Notes: generated by a model not told the origin, from the sequence alone. A stretch of DNA of 64,000 nt from Sphingobium sp. (GCA_023266575.1 JAHFPV010000009.1:62001-126000); one strand, 5' to 3'; counted from the stretch's first letter, positions 44,097-53,638 are shown. Made by a program: numbers and translations.

Positions 44097-46352
44097 ATGA
44101 GCGGCGCGACTACAGTTTCCCGGCGGGTGCCGGCATGGCGGAAGCATCTGCCGCCTTTCCTGCGCCGACGGCGTCTGGCTGCCCTGGTCGAAGCGGTGAC
44201 GCTGGGGCTGTTCGTGGGCATGGCGGTGCTGACCTACCGGCTCGTATCCAGTAGTGGCCAGTCCTACGCGCTGCTGACCCCGCCGATCGTCGCGCTGCTG
44301 CTGGTCGCGAATCTCGTCCCTGCCATCGCCTTGCTGGTGCTGTTGGGGCGGCGGGTCGCCAAGCGCCGTGCCGCGGCTTCGGCCATCGGCAGCGATGGTC
44401 AGTTGCATGTCCGGCTGGTCGCCATCTTCTCGATCGTCGCCAGCGTCCCCATGCTGCTGGTGGTGATCTTCGCGTCCCTGCTGTTTCAATATGGCGTGCA
44501 ATTCTGGTTTTCCGACAGCGCGCGCGGGATGCTCCAGAATGCCAGCGATCTGGCGCGCGGCTATTATGAGCAGAATCTGCGCGAGGTCGGCGACGAGACG
44601 GTCACCATGGCCAGCGATCTGCGCGACTATCTGGCCCAGTCGAAGGTCAACAGCCCGCGCTTTGCCGAGGGCTTCATCTATCAGGTCGTGACCCGCAAGC
44701 TTAACCGATCGGCCATCATTGAAGTCGGCAAGGATGGCGTCGCCCGCACCGCCGCCACGGTCGATCCGGAAAACCGCCCCGCCGCGCAAATGCTGACCGC
44801 CGCTGTGGTCAAGCGGCTGAATGCGGGCGAAAATGTCGTCGTCCAGGCCAAGCCGCAGCAGATCGAGGCGGTGACTTTGCTGTATCCGGGATCGAAAATC
44901 TATCTCTACGCCACCCGCGATTCGGGGTCATGGGCGTTCAGCAATGTTGAGCGCGCGCAGAAGGTGATCGCCGATTATGATGTGTTTTCGGCGCAATCGC
45001 GGGCGTTGCAGCTCCGCTTCAACATCGCCCTGTTTGTGGGATCGCTGCTGCTGGTCGGCATCGCCGTCTATATCGCGTTGGCCGTTGCCGACTGGATGGT
45101 CCGCCCGGTCAACGAACTGGTGACGGCGGCGCGGCGGATCACCGCGGGCGACCTGTCGGCGCGCGTGACCAGTCCGCTGGCCCGTGACGAGATTGGTACG
45201 CTCGCCTCCGCCTTCAACCGCATGACCCAAAGGCTGGAGGCGCAGACCGGTGCGCTGGTCGCCGCCAACAGCCAGCTGGACGAACGCCGCGCCTTTATCG
45301 AGGCGATTCTGTCGGGCGTGACGGCTGGCGTACTGTCTGTGGATCGCAAGGGCGTGATACAGTTGCTCAACCGCTCCGCCGCCGCCATTTTGGTGGAGGA
45401 GGGCGACGATCCGGTCGGCCGCCTGCTGACCGACGTATCGACCGAACTGGCCGACCTGATCGCATCGGATGAGAGCGCGGGCATCGTGCAGGTCCGCGCT
45501 CATGGCGACCTGCGGACGCTGGCGGTCAAGGTGTCGGACGATGCGTCGGGCCATATTCTGACCTTCGATGATATCACTCAGCAATTGTCGGATCAGCGCC
45601 GCGCCGCCTGGTCCGATGTCGCCCGCCGGATCGCGCATGAGATCAAGAACCCGCTGACCCCGATCCAGCTGGCCGCCGAACGGCTCCAGCGCCGCTATGC
45701 CGACGAAATCACCAGCGACCGACCGACCTTTACCCGGCTGACCGGCACGATCGTGCGACAGGTGGGCGACCTGCGCCGCATCGTCGACGAATTCTCCTCC
45801 TTCGCGCGGATGCCAAAGCCTGTGTTCCGGCGCGAGACGGTGGGCGACATTGCCCGCCACGCACTGTTCCTGCACGAGGTCGCGCATCCCGATATCCGCT
45901 TTGACTATCAGGCTGACACGCCAGATCTGGAACTGGTCTGCGACCGGCGACAATTGGGGCAGGCTTTGACGAATATCGTCAAAAATGCGGTGGAAGCCAT
46001 TGAACCCAAGCCGGAACCGGCAGAGGGCGAACCGCGCGGTCATGTGTCCATGCGGGTTGCCCAGATGGGCGACGATCTGGTCATCACCGTCCGCGATGAT
46101 GGCATCGGCCTGCCCCCGGAACGGGACCGAATATTGGAACCTTATATGACCACGCGGACCAAGGGGACGGGTCTGGGCCTCGCCATCGTCAAGAAGATTG
46201 TCGAGGAGCATCTGGGGGAAATTCGCTTCGATGACGCGCAGGGTGGCGGCGCATCGGTAACATTGCGTTTTGCTGCGGCGGCGCTGGAAAAATTGGAAGA
46301 AGGGCAGGTTATTGCCATGCCCAAAGGAAAAGTGACGGCCAATGGCGCTTGA
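44097..46352 (+). CDS. ntrY: Membrane histidine kinase NtrY
   Basis: NtrY is the sensor of the NtrYX system, linked in alphaproteobacteria to nitrogen, redox and envelope responses. The 751-residue protein has several membrane segments within the first 150 residues, a periplasmic or large extracytoplasmic loop to about 315, another membrane segment (IALFVGSLLLVGIAVYIAL), HAMP, PAS, then the kinase core [19 protein letters not shown] and GTGLGLAIVKKI. Upstream AT content is low and only weak promoter signals are visible. It overlaps ntrX by 11 bases. Confidence 0.94.
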   Translation: MSGATTVSRRVPAWRKHLPPFLRRRRLAALVEAVTLGLFVGMAVLTYRLVSSSGQSYALLTPPIVALLLVANLVPAIALLVLLGRRVAKRRAAASAIGSDGQLHVRLVAIFSIVASVPMLLVVIFASLLFQYGVQFWFSDSARGMLQNASDLARGYYEQNLREVGDETVTMASDLRDYLAQSKVNSPRFAEGFIYQVVTRKLNRSAIIEVGKDGVARTAATVDPENRPAAQMLTAAVVKRLNAGENVVVQAKPQQIEAVTLLYPGSKIYLYATRDSGSWAFSNVERAQKVIADYDVFSAQSRALQLRFNIALFVGSLLLVGIAVYIALAVADWMVRPVNELVTAARRITAGDLSARVTSPLARDEIGTLASAFNRMTQRLEAQTGALVAANSQLDERRAFIEAILSGVTAGVLSVDRKGVIQLLNRSAAAILVEEGDDPVGRLLTDVSTELADLIASDESAGIVQVRAHGDLRTLAVKVSDDASGHILTFDDITQQLSDQRRAAWSDVARRIAHEIKNPLTPIQLAAERLQRRYADEITSDRPTFTRLTGTIVRQVGDLRRIVDEFSSFARMPKPVFRRETVGDIARHALFLHEVAHPDIRFDYQADTPDLELVCDRRQLGQALTNIVKNAVEAIEPKPEPAEGEPRGHVSMRVAQMGDDLVITVRDDGIGLPPERDRILEPYMTTRTKGTGLGLAIVKKIVEEHLGEIRFDDAQGGGASVTLRFAAAALEKLEEGQVIAMPKGKVTANGA

Positions 46353-47712
46353 TATTCTGATAGTCGACGATGAAGAGGATATTCGCGATCTGGTCGCGGG
46401 TGTGCTGGAAGATGAGGGCTTTACGACCCGCACCGCCGCCAATAGCGACAGTGCGATAGAGGCGCTGGATTCGCGCCGTCCTTCGCTCGTCCTGCTCGAC
46501 GTCTGGTTGCAGGGATCGCGCATGGATGGCCTGGAGCTGCTGGACGAGATCAAGCGGCGCGATCCGACCATTCCCGTGCTGATGATATCCGGCCATGGCA
46601 ATATCGACACAGCCGTCGCCGCGATCCGCAAGGGAGCCGCCGACTTCATCGAAAAGCCGTTCGAGGCCGACCGGCTGATCCATCTGGTATCGCGCGCGAC
46701 GGAAACGGAACGGCTGCGGCGTGAAAATCAGGTGCTGCGTGCCCGGTTCGGGCAGGATGATGAGCTGACCGGTACATCGGCGGCGGTCAATGGTGTGCGC
46801 GCCACGATCAAGAAGGTCGCCGGCACTGGCAGCCGCGTCCTCATTTCCGGCCCGGCGGGCGTAGGCAAGGAAGTCGCCGCGCGGATGCTGCACAGCTGGA
46901 GCGGCCGCGCCGATTCCCCCTTCATCATCGTCGCCGCCGCCCGCATGGACCCGGATCGGGTCGAGGAGGAACTTTTCGGTCTGGAGGACCAGAGCGGTCT
47001 GGTGCGGCCCGGCTATCTGGAACAGGCGCATGGCGGCACCCTCTATATCGACGAAGTCGCCGACATGCCGATCACGACGCAGGGCAAGATATTGCGCGTC
47101 CTGACCGACCAGAGCTTCACCCGCGTCGGCGGCCAGCGCCAGGTCAAGGTCGATGTCCGCGTCATCTCCTCGACCGCGCGCGACCTGTCGACCGAGATTG
47201 AGGAACGGCGCTTCCGCGAGGATCTTTTCTATCGGCTCAACGTCGTGCCGCTGGTCATCCCGCCCTTGTCCGAAAGGCGCGACGATATTCCCCCGCTGGT
47301 CGAACATTATCTCGCCCGTTTCGCCGCCGAACGCCGCGTGCCGCCGCCAGATATGGCGAGTGACGCCATGGCGGCGCTGCAAGCCAATGAATGGCCCGGT
47401 AATGTCCGCCAGCTGCGCAATGTCATCGAACGCACGATGATTTTGGCACCGGGTGATCGCATCGGCCGGATCGAGCTGGACATGCTGCCCGCTGAACTGA
47501 CCAGTAGCGGCGGCGGTGAGGGCATGGGCCAGTCCGCGATCATGGGCGCGCCGCTGCGGGAGGCGCGGGAGAGTTTCGAGCGGGAATATCTGCGCATCCA
47601 GATCCGCCGTTTTTCGGGCAATATTTCGCGCACGGCGACCTTCATCGGCATGGAACGGTCCGCATTGCACCGCAAACTCAAGCTGCTGGGGATCACCGAC
47701 GGCAAGGAATAG
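46342..47712 (+). CDS. ntrX: Response regulator NtrX
   Basis: NtrX is the partner regulator of NtrY. The 456-residue protein has a receiver domain with the phospho-acceptor Asp in LVLLDVWLQG, an AAA+ domain with GPAGVGKE and YIDEVADMP, and a C-terminal Fis-type helix-turn-helix ending SRTATFIGMERSALHRK. The GAFTGA loop needed to engage sigma-54 is absent: the equivalent segment reads ELFGLEDQSGLVRPGYLEQA. This fits the known view that NtrX acts with sigma-70-type promoters in alphaproteobacteria. hfq follows after 155 bases that hold two hairpins. Confidence 0.93.
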   Translation: MALDILIVDDEEDIRDLVAGVLEDEGFTTRTAANSDSAIEALDSRRPSLVLLDVWLQGSRMDGLELLDEIKRRDPTIPVLMISGHGNIDTAVAAIRKGAADFIEKPFEADRLIHLVSRATETERLRRENQVLRARFGQDDELTGTSAAVNGVRATIKKVAGTGSRVLISGPAGVGKEVAARMLHSWSGRADSPFIIVAAARMDPDRVEEELFGLEDQSGLVRPGYLEQAHGGTLYIDEVADMPITTQGKILRVLTDQSFTRVGGQRQVKVDVRVISSTARDLSTEIEERRFREDLFYRLNVVPLVIPPLSERRDDIPPLVEHYLARFAAERRVPPPDMASDAMAALQANEWPGNVRQLRNVIERTMILAPGDRIGRIELDMLPAELTSSGGGEGMGQSAIMGAPLREARESFEREYLRIQIRRFSGNISRTATFIGMERSALHRKLKLLGITDGKE

Positions 47713-47723
47713 GATGGCGATCA

Positions 47724-47799
47724 GGGGCGCTCCATTCCCCATGGACGCCCCTTCGCAATTGCGATACGATTATCCCTGCCCCCGACAAGCGGGGGCAGG
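47724..47799 (+). promoter_or_regulatory. Two hairpins in the ntrX-hfq gap
   Basis: The first hairpin pairs GGGGCGCTCCAT (47724-47735, one bulged base) with ATGGACGCCCC (47741-47751). The second pairs CCTGCCCCC (47775-47783) with GGGGGCAGG (47791-47799). Neither has a T tract. They may stop ntrX transcripts or shape the hfq leader. Confidence 0.5.
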
Positions 47800-47867
47800 C
47801 AAGACACCCTGCCCAGGGGTGCAAGAGCGGGTAACGTCCCGCCAAGAATAAAGGACCGGCAGAGACC

Positions 47868-48350
47868 ATGGCCGATAAAGTGAACAACCTTCAGGACATT
47901 TTCCTGAACAGCCTGCGCAAGAGCAAGACCCCGGTGACCATGTTTCTGGTCAAGGGCGTGAAGCTGCAAGGCATCATCACCTGGTTCGACAATTTTTCCG
48001 TGCTGCTGCGCCGCGATGGCCAGTCCCAGCTGGTGTACAAGCACGCCATCTCCACCGTGATGCCCGCCCAGTCGATGGACCTGACCGACCTGCGCAAGGC
48101 GAGCGACGGCAATGGCAAGGCCAAGCTGTTGCAGGAAATCTTCCTGACCGCCGTCCGCAAATCCGGCAGCCCGGTGACCATGTTCCTGGTCAATGGCGTG
48201 ATGCTTCAGGGCGAAATCGCCGCTTTTGACCTGTTCTGCATGTTGCTGGAGCGCGATGGCATGGTCCAGCTGGTCTATAAGCACGCCATTTCCACGGTCC
48301 AGCCGCTCCATTCGCTCGACCTGTCGGGCGAGAATGAACAGAACGACTGA
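47868..48350 (+). CDS. hfq: Tandem-domain RNA chaperone Hfq
   Basis: Hfq helps small RNAs pair with mRNAs. Normal Hfq is about 75-100 residues and forms a hexamer; this 160-residue protein holds two full Sm-like Hfq domains, about 6-66 and 86-146. Both keep the proximal-face motif YKHAISTV (Lys58/His59 and Lys138/His139). The distal and rim regions differ: domain one keeps LRRDGQ, domain two has LERDGM and Gln-Glu in place of Gln-Asp at its start. A trimer of two-domain chains would make the six-fold ring. hflX, often next to hfq, is absent; glsA follows instead. Confidence 0.95.
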   Translation: MADKVNNLQDIFLNSLRKSKTPVTMFLVKGVKLQGIITWFDNFSVLLRRDGQSQLVYKHAISTVMPAQSMDLTDLRKASDGNGKAKLLQEIFLTAVRKSGSPVTMFLVNGVMLQGEIAAFDLFCMLLERDGMVQLVYKHAISTVQPLHSLDLSGENEQND

Positions 48351-48395
48351 TCCTGCCCGGAGCCTATTTCCGCCTCCTTTGAATTGAGCGTTTGG

Positions 48396-48448
48396 AAAGG
48401 CCGTATCGAGGCGTCATGCAGTTTGTATGATCGTTCGATGCGGCCTTT
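48396..48448. repeat. Large hairpin between hfq and glsA
   Basis: AAAGGCCGTATCGA (48396-48409) pairs with TCGATGCGGCCTTT (48435-48448) at 13 of 14 positions around a 25-base loop. Part of it (GTATCGAGGCGTCATGC) resembles GTATCGAAGCATTATGC in the repeat at 53.68 kb, so it is likely a repeat remnant reused as hfq terminator or glsA leader. Confidence 0.6.
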
Positions 48449-48479
48449 CGGCTTTGCGCAACAGGGTTAGGGCAAAGGC

Positions 48480-49424
48480 ATGAGTCTCGATCTTCCAGCT
48501 GTCATAGCCGACATTACTGCCAGCATGGCGTCGATGGAGGATCGCGGGCAGGTGGCGACCTATATCCCCGAACTCGCGACCGTCGATCCGGCGCAATTCG
48601 GCATCGCCATCGTCACCGCCGATGGCCGGGTGCTGACCGGGGGCGACGCTGATACCGGCTTTTCGATCCAGTCGGTGTCCAAGGTGTTTGCGCTCACCCT
48701 GGCGCTGGGCAAGGTCGGCGACCAGTTGTGGGACCGGGTGGGGCGCGAGCCGTCGGGCAATGCGTTCAATTCGATCACCCAGCTGGAACATGAGCAGGGC
48801 ATCCCGCGCAATCCCTTCATCAATGCGGGCGCGATCGTCGTGGCCGACGTCAATCTGGGCGGGCATGAGCCGCGCGTCGCCATTGGCGAGATGCTGCGCT
48901 TCGTACGCTATCTGGCTGGCGATGACAGCATCACCATCAACGAAGCGGTCGCCGTGTCGGAAACCGCGACGGGCTTTCGCAACATGGCGCTCGCCAACTA
49001 TATGCGCGCCTTCAACAATGTGCGGCACCCCGCCGAACTGGTGCTGGGCAGCTACTTCCATCAATGCGCAATCGAGATGAGCTGTCGGCAACTGGCGCTG
49101 GCCGGACGCTATCTGATGCTCGACGGGCGGCATCCGGGCGGGGGGCGCGTGATCTCTCCGCGCCGGGCGCGCCGCATCAACGCGCTAATGCTCACCTGCG
49201 GACATTATGACGCATCGGGCGACTTCGCCTTCCGCGTCGGCATCCCCGGCAAGTCGGGCGTGGGCGGGGGCATATTGGCGATCGTGCCGGGCCGCGCTGC
49301 CATCGCGGTCTGGTCGCCGGGCCTGAACGCCAGCGGCAATAGCTGCCTTGGCACGCTGGCGCTGGAGGAACTCGCCCGCCGTACCGGCTGGTCGGTGTTC
49401 AGCCCGCCGGACGAGGGCGACTGA
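48480..49424 (+). CDS. glsA: Glutaminase A
   Basis: This enzyme hydrolyses glutamine to glutamate and ammonia. The 314-residue protein has the serine-dependent beta-lactamase-like fold with the SxxK motif SVSK at 65-68, [11 protein letters not shown], the Tyr-containing [13 protein letters not shown] region and the GKSGVGGGI loop near the C terminus. The length equals that of E. coli YneH/GlsB-type enzymes. Its place beside ntrBC, ntrYX and hfq fits a nitrogen role, although the gap of 129 bases suggests its own promoter. Confidence 0.95.
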   Translation: MSLDLPAVIADITASMASMEDRGQVATYIPELATVDPAQFGIAIVTADGRVLTGGDADTGFSIQSVSKVFALTLALGKVGDQLWDRVGREPSGNAFNSITQLEHEQGIPRNPFINAGAIVVADVNLGGHEPRVAIGEMLRFVRYLAGDDSITINEAVAVSETATGFRNMALANYMRAFNNVRHPAELVLGSYFHQCAIEMSCRQLALAGRYLMLDGRHPGGGRVISPRRARRINALMLTCGHYDASGDFAFRVGIPGKSGVGGGILAIVPGRAAIAVWSPGLNASGNSCLGTLALEELARRTGWSVFSPPDEGD

Positions 49425-49451
49425 AGCATATTATCGGATAAGTCTGGAGCC

Positions 49452-49489
49452 TTTCCTGCGGGCGGCAGTATCGCCGCGCTGGCAGGAAA
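49452..49489. terminator. Hairpin between glsA and tRNA-Asn
   Basis: TTTCCTGC (49452-49459) pairs with GCAGGAAA (49482-49489), with GGCG/CGCC inside. It lies three bases from the tRNA 3-prime end and could end transcripts from both sides. Confidence 0.55.
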
Positions 49490-49492
49490 ATC

Positions 49493-49567
49493 TGGCTCCC
49501 CGAGTAGGATTCGAACCTACGGCCATTCGATTAACAGTCGAATGCTCTACCGCTGAGCTATCGGGGA
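49493..49567 (-). tRNA. tRNA-Asn (anticodon GTT)
   Basis: The minus strand folds into a complete cloverleaf: acceptor TCCCCGA/TCGGGGA, D stem GCTC/GAGC, anticodon stem TTCGA/TCGAA with loop CTGTTAA, T stem GTAGG/CCTAC with loop TTCGAAT. Discriminator G and encoded CCA follow at 49493-49495. Confidence 0.97.
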
Positions 49568-49691
49568 GCAGCCCGACTTCCGCCGGGCAGGCCGCGCCTA
49601 TAGCAGCGGCTTTTAAGAATTGGCAAGCGCTAATCTGATGATTTTTTTGGCTCCCCGTCAGGCCGGGCTTTGGCCCCGTTAAAGCCCCCGT

Positions 49692-50468
49692 TCAGGCGAT
49701 GAATTGTTCGGCCGCGATGCGGTCGTCCAGCGTATGTTCGGGGTCGAACAACAAGGTCAGCGGGGTCGCGCGGTCGATCTTGATTTCCACCTGGGCGACG
49801 TCGCGGACTTCGCGCTGGTCGGCCACGGCGCTGACCGGGCGCTTGACCGGATCAAGCACGGTGAAGCGGATGACGGTGTTTTCCGGCAGGATCGCGCCGC
49901 GCCAGCGACGCGGACGAAACGGGCTGATCGGGGTCAGTGCGACCAACGCCGATCCCAACGGCAATATGGGGCCATGGGCCGACAGATTATAGGCGGTGGA
50001 CCCGGCTGGCGTCGCCACCAGCACGCCGTCACACACCAGTTCGGGCAGGACGACGCGGCCATTGACCTGCACCTCCAGCTTGGCGGTCTGGCGGGTTTCG
50101 CGCAGCAGCGACACTTCGTTGATGGCGGGGATGGAGAAACGCTCGCCATCGACCGTATCGACGATCATGCGCAGCGGATTGACCTTGAACATCTTGGCCG
50201 CTTCCAGCCGCTGTTCCAGCCGCTCCAGCCGCCATTCGTTCATCAGGAAGCCGACCGTGCCCAGGTTCATGCCGAACACCGGAACGATCCGCCGCGCTTC
50301 CAGCATAGAATGGAGCGTCTGGAGCATATAGCCGTCGCCGCCGAGCGCGATGATCATCTCGGCCTGATCGACCGGCACGAAGTCGTAGGTGGCGCGCAAC
50401 CGTTCCTCGGCGGCCTTGGCTGCCTGGGTAGGGGACACGACAAGCGCGCGCCGAATCTCGCCGCTCAT
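49692..50468 (-). CDS. nadK: NAD kinase
   Basis: NadK phosphorylates NAD to NADP. The 258-residue protein has the signature GGDGYMLQT with the catalytic Asp near residue 44, the NAD-binding NEVSLLR segment, and the glycine-rich VATPAGSTAYNLSAHGP. The length is typical of the short alphaproteobacterial form. Its start overlaps the moaA stop codon by four bases, so the two minus-strand genes form a unit, nadK being second. Confidence 0.95.
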   Translation of the reverse strand: MSGEIRRALVVSPTQAAKAAEERLRATYDFVPVDQAEMIIALGGDGYMLQTLHSMLEARRIVPVFGMNLGTVGFLMNEWRLERLEQRLEAAKMFKVNPLRMIVDTVDGERFSIPAINEVSLLRETRQTAKLEVQVNGRVVLPELVCDGVLVATPAGSTAYNLSAHGPILPLGSALVALTPISPFRPRRWRGAILPENTVIRFTVLDPVKRPVSAVADQREVRDVAQVEIKIDRATPLTLLFDPEHTLDDRIAAEQFIA

Positions 50469-51472
50469 CCGCCGGTGACGCTCATATGACGACGGGTGGC
50501 AGGCGCGGTTTCACCGGCACCGATGCGGAAGTCGTGGCGCGCAGGCTTCAGCCGCAGGGCGCGGTCGATCAGCGGCTCGACGGCTGGCAGGCCGCCTTCG
50601 CGCAGCGCCGTCTTGAAATCGACATGATCCTCATGGCCCAGGCACATGAAAATCTTGCCCTCGCACGTCATGCGGATGCGGTTGCAATCGGCGCAGAAAT
50701 TATTGGTGAGCGGGGTAATGAGACCAAGCCGCGCCGTCATCCCCGCGACGCTGTGATAGCGTGCGGGGCCACCGGTGCGGTCGGGCAGCGGGGTGAGGGC
50801 GTGGAGCGCGCGGATATCGTCGGCTACCTGGTTCAGTGGCAGATAATGGTCGGTCCGGTCGTCACCCGTTTCGCCCAATGGCATCGTCTCGATCAGCGTC
50901 AGGTCCAGGCCTTCCGCGTCGCACCAGCGCAGCATCGGCAGGATCTCATCGTCATTGACGCCTTTCAGCGCCACCATGTTGATCTTGATCGCCAGCCCCG
51001 CCGCCTGCGCGGCTTTCAGCCCGCCAAACACCGTCTGTATGTCGCCGCCACGGGTGATATGGGCAAAACGATCGGGATCAAGGCTGTCGAGGCTCACATT
51101 GATCCGCCGCACCCCTGCATCGGCCAGCATGTCGGCATGGTCAGCCAGGCGCGTGCCATTGGTCGTCAGCGTCAGCTCGTCCAGCCCATTGCCCAGATGG
51201 CGCCCGATCCGGCGCACCAGATCGCCAATATCGCGCCGCACCAGCGGTTCGCCGCCGGTTAGCCGTATCTTGTTAATGCCGCGCGCGACGAATAGGTCGG
51301 CCAGCAGCGCGATCTCCTCCAGCGTCAGCACCTGATTTTTGGGCAGGAACTGCATCTTTTCCGCCATGCAATAGCGGCAGCGCAGGTCGCAGCGGTCGGT
51401 CACGGATATGCGCAAATAGCTGATCCGGCGGCCAAGGCCGTCGGTCATCTGCGTGCGTGAGGGGTCCGCCAT
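50465..51472 (-). CDS. moaA: GTP 3',8-cyclase MoaA
   Basis: MoaA is the radical SAM enzyme that starts molybdenum cofactor synthesis from GTP, acting before MoaC. The 335-residue protein has the N-terminal SAM cluster motif in DRCDLRCRYCMAEK, the C-terminal cluster CADCNRIRMTCEGKIFMC, and the C-terminal Gly-Gly pair, which is needed for activity. The second ATG (51472) has AAGGGG seven bases upstream, so I prefer it to 51478. Its partners moaC and moeA lie about 50 kb away. Confidence 0.96.
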   Translation of the reverse strand: MADPSRTQMTDGLGRRISYLRISVTDRCDLRCRYCMAEKMQFLPKNQVLTLEEIALLADLFVARGINKIRLTGGEPLVRRDIGDLVRRIGRHLGNGLDELTLTTNGTRLADHADMLADAGVRRINVSLDSLDPDRFAHITRGGDIQTVFGGLKAAQAAGLAIKINMVALKGVNDDEILPMLRWCDAEGLDLTLIETMPLGETGDDRTDHYLPLNQVADDIRALHALTPLPDRTGGPARYHSVAGMTARLGLITPLTNNFCADCNRIRMTCEGKIFMCLGHEDHVDFKTALREGGLPAVEPLIDRALRLKPARHDFRIGAGETAPATRRHMSVTGG

Positions 51473-51597
51473 GGCCATGCCCCTTAGCTAGGGGATGGAC
51501 CTGCCCCGCGCAAGCACCCCGGTTGCGGGATACGCAAGACGTCGGTAACCCGTTGATGCTAAGGCGGCAGGATGCGCGCGCCCAGGGGACCATATCA

Positions 51598-53613
51598 GTG
51601 ATCGCGGATCAGGCCGCAGACGGACAGCGCAGCCTTTTCATCCTGTCGCCCGGCGACCGGGACGGGCTGTGCCATGCCGCGCAGGCGGCTGGCTGGCGCG
51701 CGATCGGCGCACGGCGCGCGCGGGAGGCACCACAGCGCTATCTGCGCAGCGAGGCGCAGGTCGCGCTGGTGGACATGCGCGCAGGTGGCGGAGAAGCGAA
51801 GCTGCTGGCCCCGCTGGTCCCGGCGATGGAGGCAGGCGGCGGCGCGCTGATCGTGCTGGTGGATCAGGCGGATGAAGCGATCATTCCCGATTTGCTGGCA
51901 GCAGGCGCGACCCATTTCCTGACCGCGCCCTATAGCGAGGCATCGTTGCGCGCGGCGCTGGCTTCGGCGCAGAGGCTTGTGGAGCGACTGGGCGGCGGCG
52001 CATCGCACAGCCAGCGCGCCCAGCGGATTCGGCGCGGCGACGCGCTCTACTGGGAATTGGGGCGCAGCGATTCGCTGCTGCGACTGAGCGAAAGTCTCGC
52101 CCGTCATCTCGATCTGCCGATGGCGCGGGTTCATCCTGCGGCGCTGATCCGCCGTCTGCCACGGGCGGAGCGACGCGCGGTGCTGACGGCGCTAAGGGCG
52201 ATGATGCGGGCGGGGCGTCCCGCCGCGCTGGCGCATGACTTGCCCGACCGGCCCGGCAACCGGCTGGTCCATCATCTGCGGGTCGAGGATGGCGTGGTCG
52301 CGGCCGATGTCGAGTGGTTGTCCGACGCGCAGGAGCGTGATCTGGCGAGCCGCGACTATCTGACCGGATTGCGATCGCGACAGGCGGCGCTCGACTGGCT
52401 TGATCGGCGCACCGGGCTGGCGACCACCGCCATATTGCTGTCGATCAGCCAGTTTGAGCGGATGAACGCGGCCTATGGCCAGGTCGTCGGCGACGCATTG
52501 CTCGGCCGTATCGCCCGACGAATCGAGCGGATGGTCGACGATGTCGCGCCCGGCGCCATGGTCGCGCGCATCACCGGGACCGAATTTCTGGTCGGCCTGA
52601 CCGGCGAAGTGGCGGGCAGCGACCGCGCGACCTTCCTGGCGCGGCAGTTGATCGCGGCGATCGGTCGTCCGTTCAGCGCGGGCGATCATCTTATCCGTCT
52701 GATTGCCCGCTGCGGCATCGCCCAGGCGCGGCCCGAAGATGACGCGACCCATTTGCTGCGTCGTGCCGGCACCGCGCTGGCGGATGCGCGTCAGGCGGGC
52801 GGAGAGGGCATTCGCATACTGTCGACTGATCGCCACAGCCGTCAGGTCGATCCCGACCAGCTGGAAACCGATCTGCGTTTGGCGCTCGATCGCGGCGAAA
52901 TCGGCATCGTGTTCCAGCCGCAATATCCGGTGGATTCGGAGGTCATCAGCGGTGTGGAGGCGCTGGCGCGCTGGAACCATCCGCAATATGGGCCGCTGGG
53001 CGCGGGCATATTGTTCGCCACCGCCGAACGGTCCGACTATATGCTGCCGTTGTCCGCGCATATCCAGGTGGAGGCGTTGCGGCAGGCCGCGGCATGGCCC
53101 CGCGCGCTGTCCGCGTTGCGCCTGTCGATCAATGTGACGGCGGCGGACATTGCCCAGCCCGGTTTCATGAGCGGGTTGCTGGCGATCGTGGACAATAGCG
53201 GCTTTCCCCGATCCCGCCTGACGGTCGAGATCACCGAAAGCGGGCTGATCGAGGATGTCGATGCCGCCGCAGCTTTGCTGACCGCGCTTCGGTCGGAGGG
53301 GCTGGCGGTCGCGATCGATGATTTCGGCACCGGCTATTCCAGCCTCGCCTATCTCAAGAGCCTGCCGCTCGATTATCTCAAGATCGACAGCGGGCTGGCG
53401 CAGGATATCGCCGGGAGCGCGCGCGACCGGATCGTCGTGCGCGGGGTCATCCACATGGCCAAGTCGCTGGGGCTGAAGGTCGTGGCGGAAGGGGTGGAGA
53501 CGCAGCAACAGCTTGATTTGCTGGCGCGCGAGGGATGCGATTATTATCAGGGTTTCCTGCGATCGGCAGGGGTGTCGTCCGCCGATTTGGTCGCGTTGGT
53601 GCTGGCGGGCTGA
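51598..53613 (+). CDS. GGDEF/EAL protein, likely cyclic di-GMP phosphodiesterase
   Basis: A 671-residue soluble protein. The first 270 residues start with a receiver-like region (RSLFILSPGDRDGL to ATHFLTAPYS) without clear phospho-acceptor residues, then a segment of unknown fold. A GGDEF domain follows (about 255-420) but the signature is changed to GTEF, so cyclase activity is unlikely; it may bind GTP as a regulator. The EAL domain (about 425-665) keeps EALARW, DDFGTGYSSL and VAEGVE, so it should degrade cyclic di-GMP. The GTG at 51598 has AGGGGA nine bases before it; ATG 51556 is an alternative. It diverges from moaA. Confidence 0.88.
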   Translation: MIADQAADGQRSLFILSPGDRDGLCHAAQAAGWRAIGARRAREAPQRYLRSEAQVALVDMRAGGGEAKLLAPLVPAMEAGGGALIVLVDQADEAIIPDLLAAGATHFLTAPYSEASLRAALASAQRLVERLGGGASHSQRAQRIRRGDALYWELGRSDSLLRLSESLARHLDLPMARVHPAALIRRLPRAERRAVLTALRAMMRAGRPAALAHDLPDRPGNRLVHHLRVEDGVVAADVEWLSDAQERDLASRDYLTGLRSRQAALDWLDRRTGLATTAILLSISQFERMNAAYGQVVGDALLGRIARRIERMVDDVAPGAMVARITGTEFLVGLTGEVAGSDRATFLARQLIAAIGRPFSAGDHLIRLIARCGIAQARPEDDATHLLRRAGTALADARQAGGEGIRILSTDRHSRQVDPDQLETDLRLALDRGEIGIVFQPQYPVDSEVISGVEALARWNHPQYGPLGAGILFATAERSDYMLPLSAHIQVEALRQAAAWPRALSALRLSINVTAADIAQPGFMSGLLAIVDNSGFPRSRLTVEITESGLIEDVDAAAALLTALRSEGLAVAIDDFGTGYSSLAYLKSLPLDYLKIDSGLAQDIAGSARDRIVVRGVIHMAKSLGLKVVAEGVETQQQLDLLAREGCDYYQGFLRSAGVSSADLVALVLAG

Positions 53614-53638
53614 AGTGCAATGCCCTTAGTTTGCCTAA

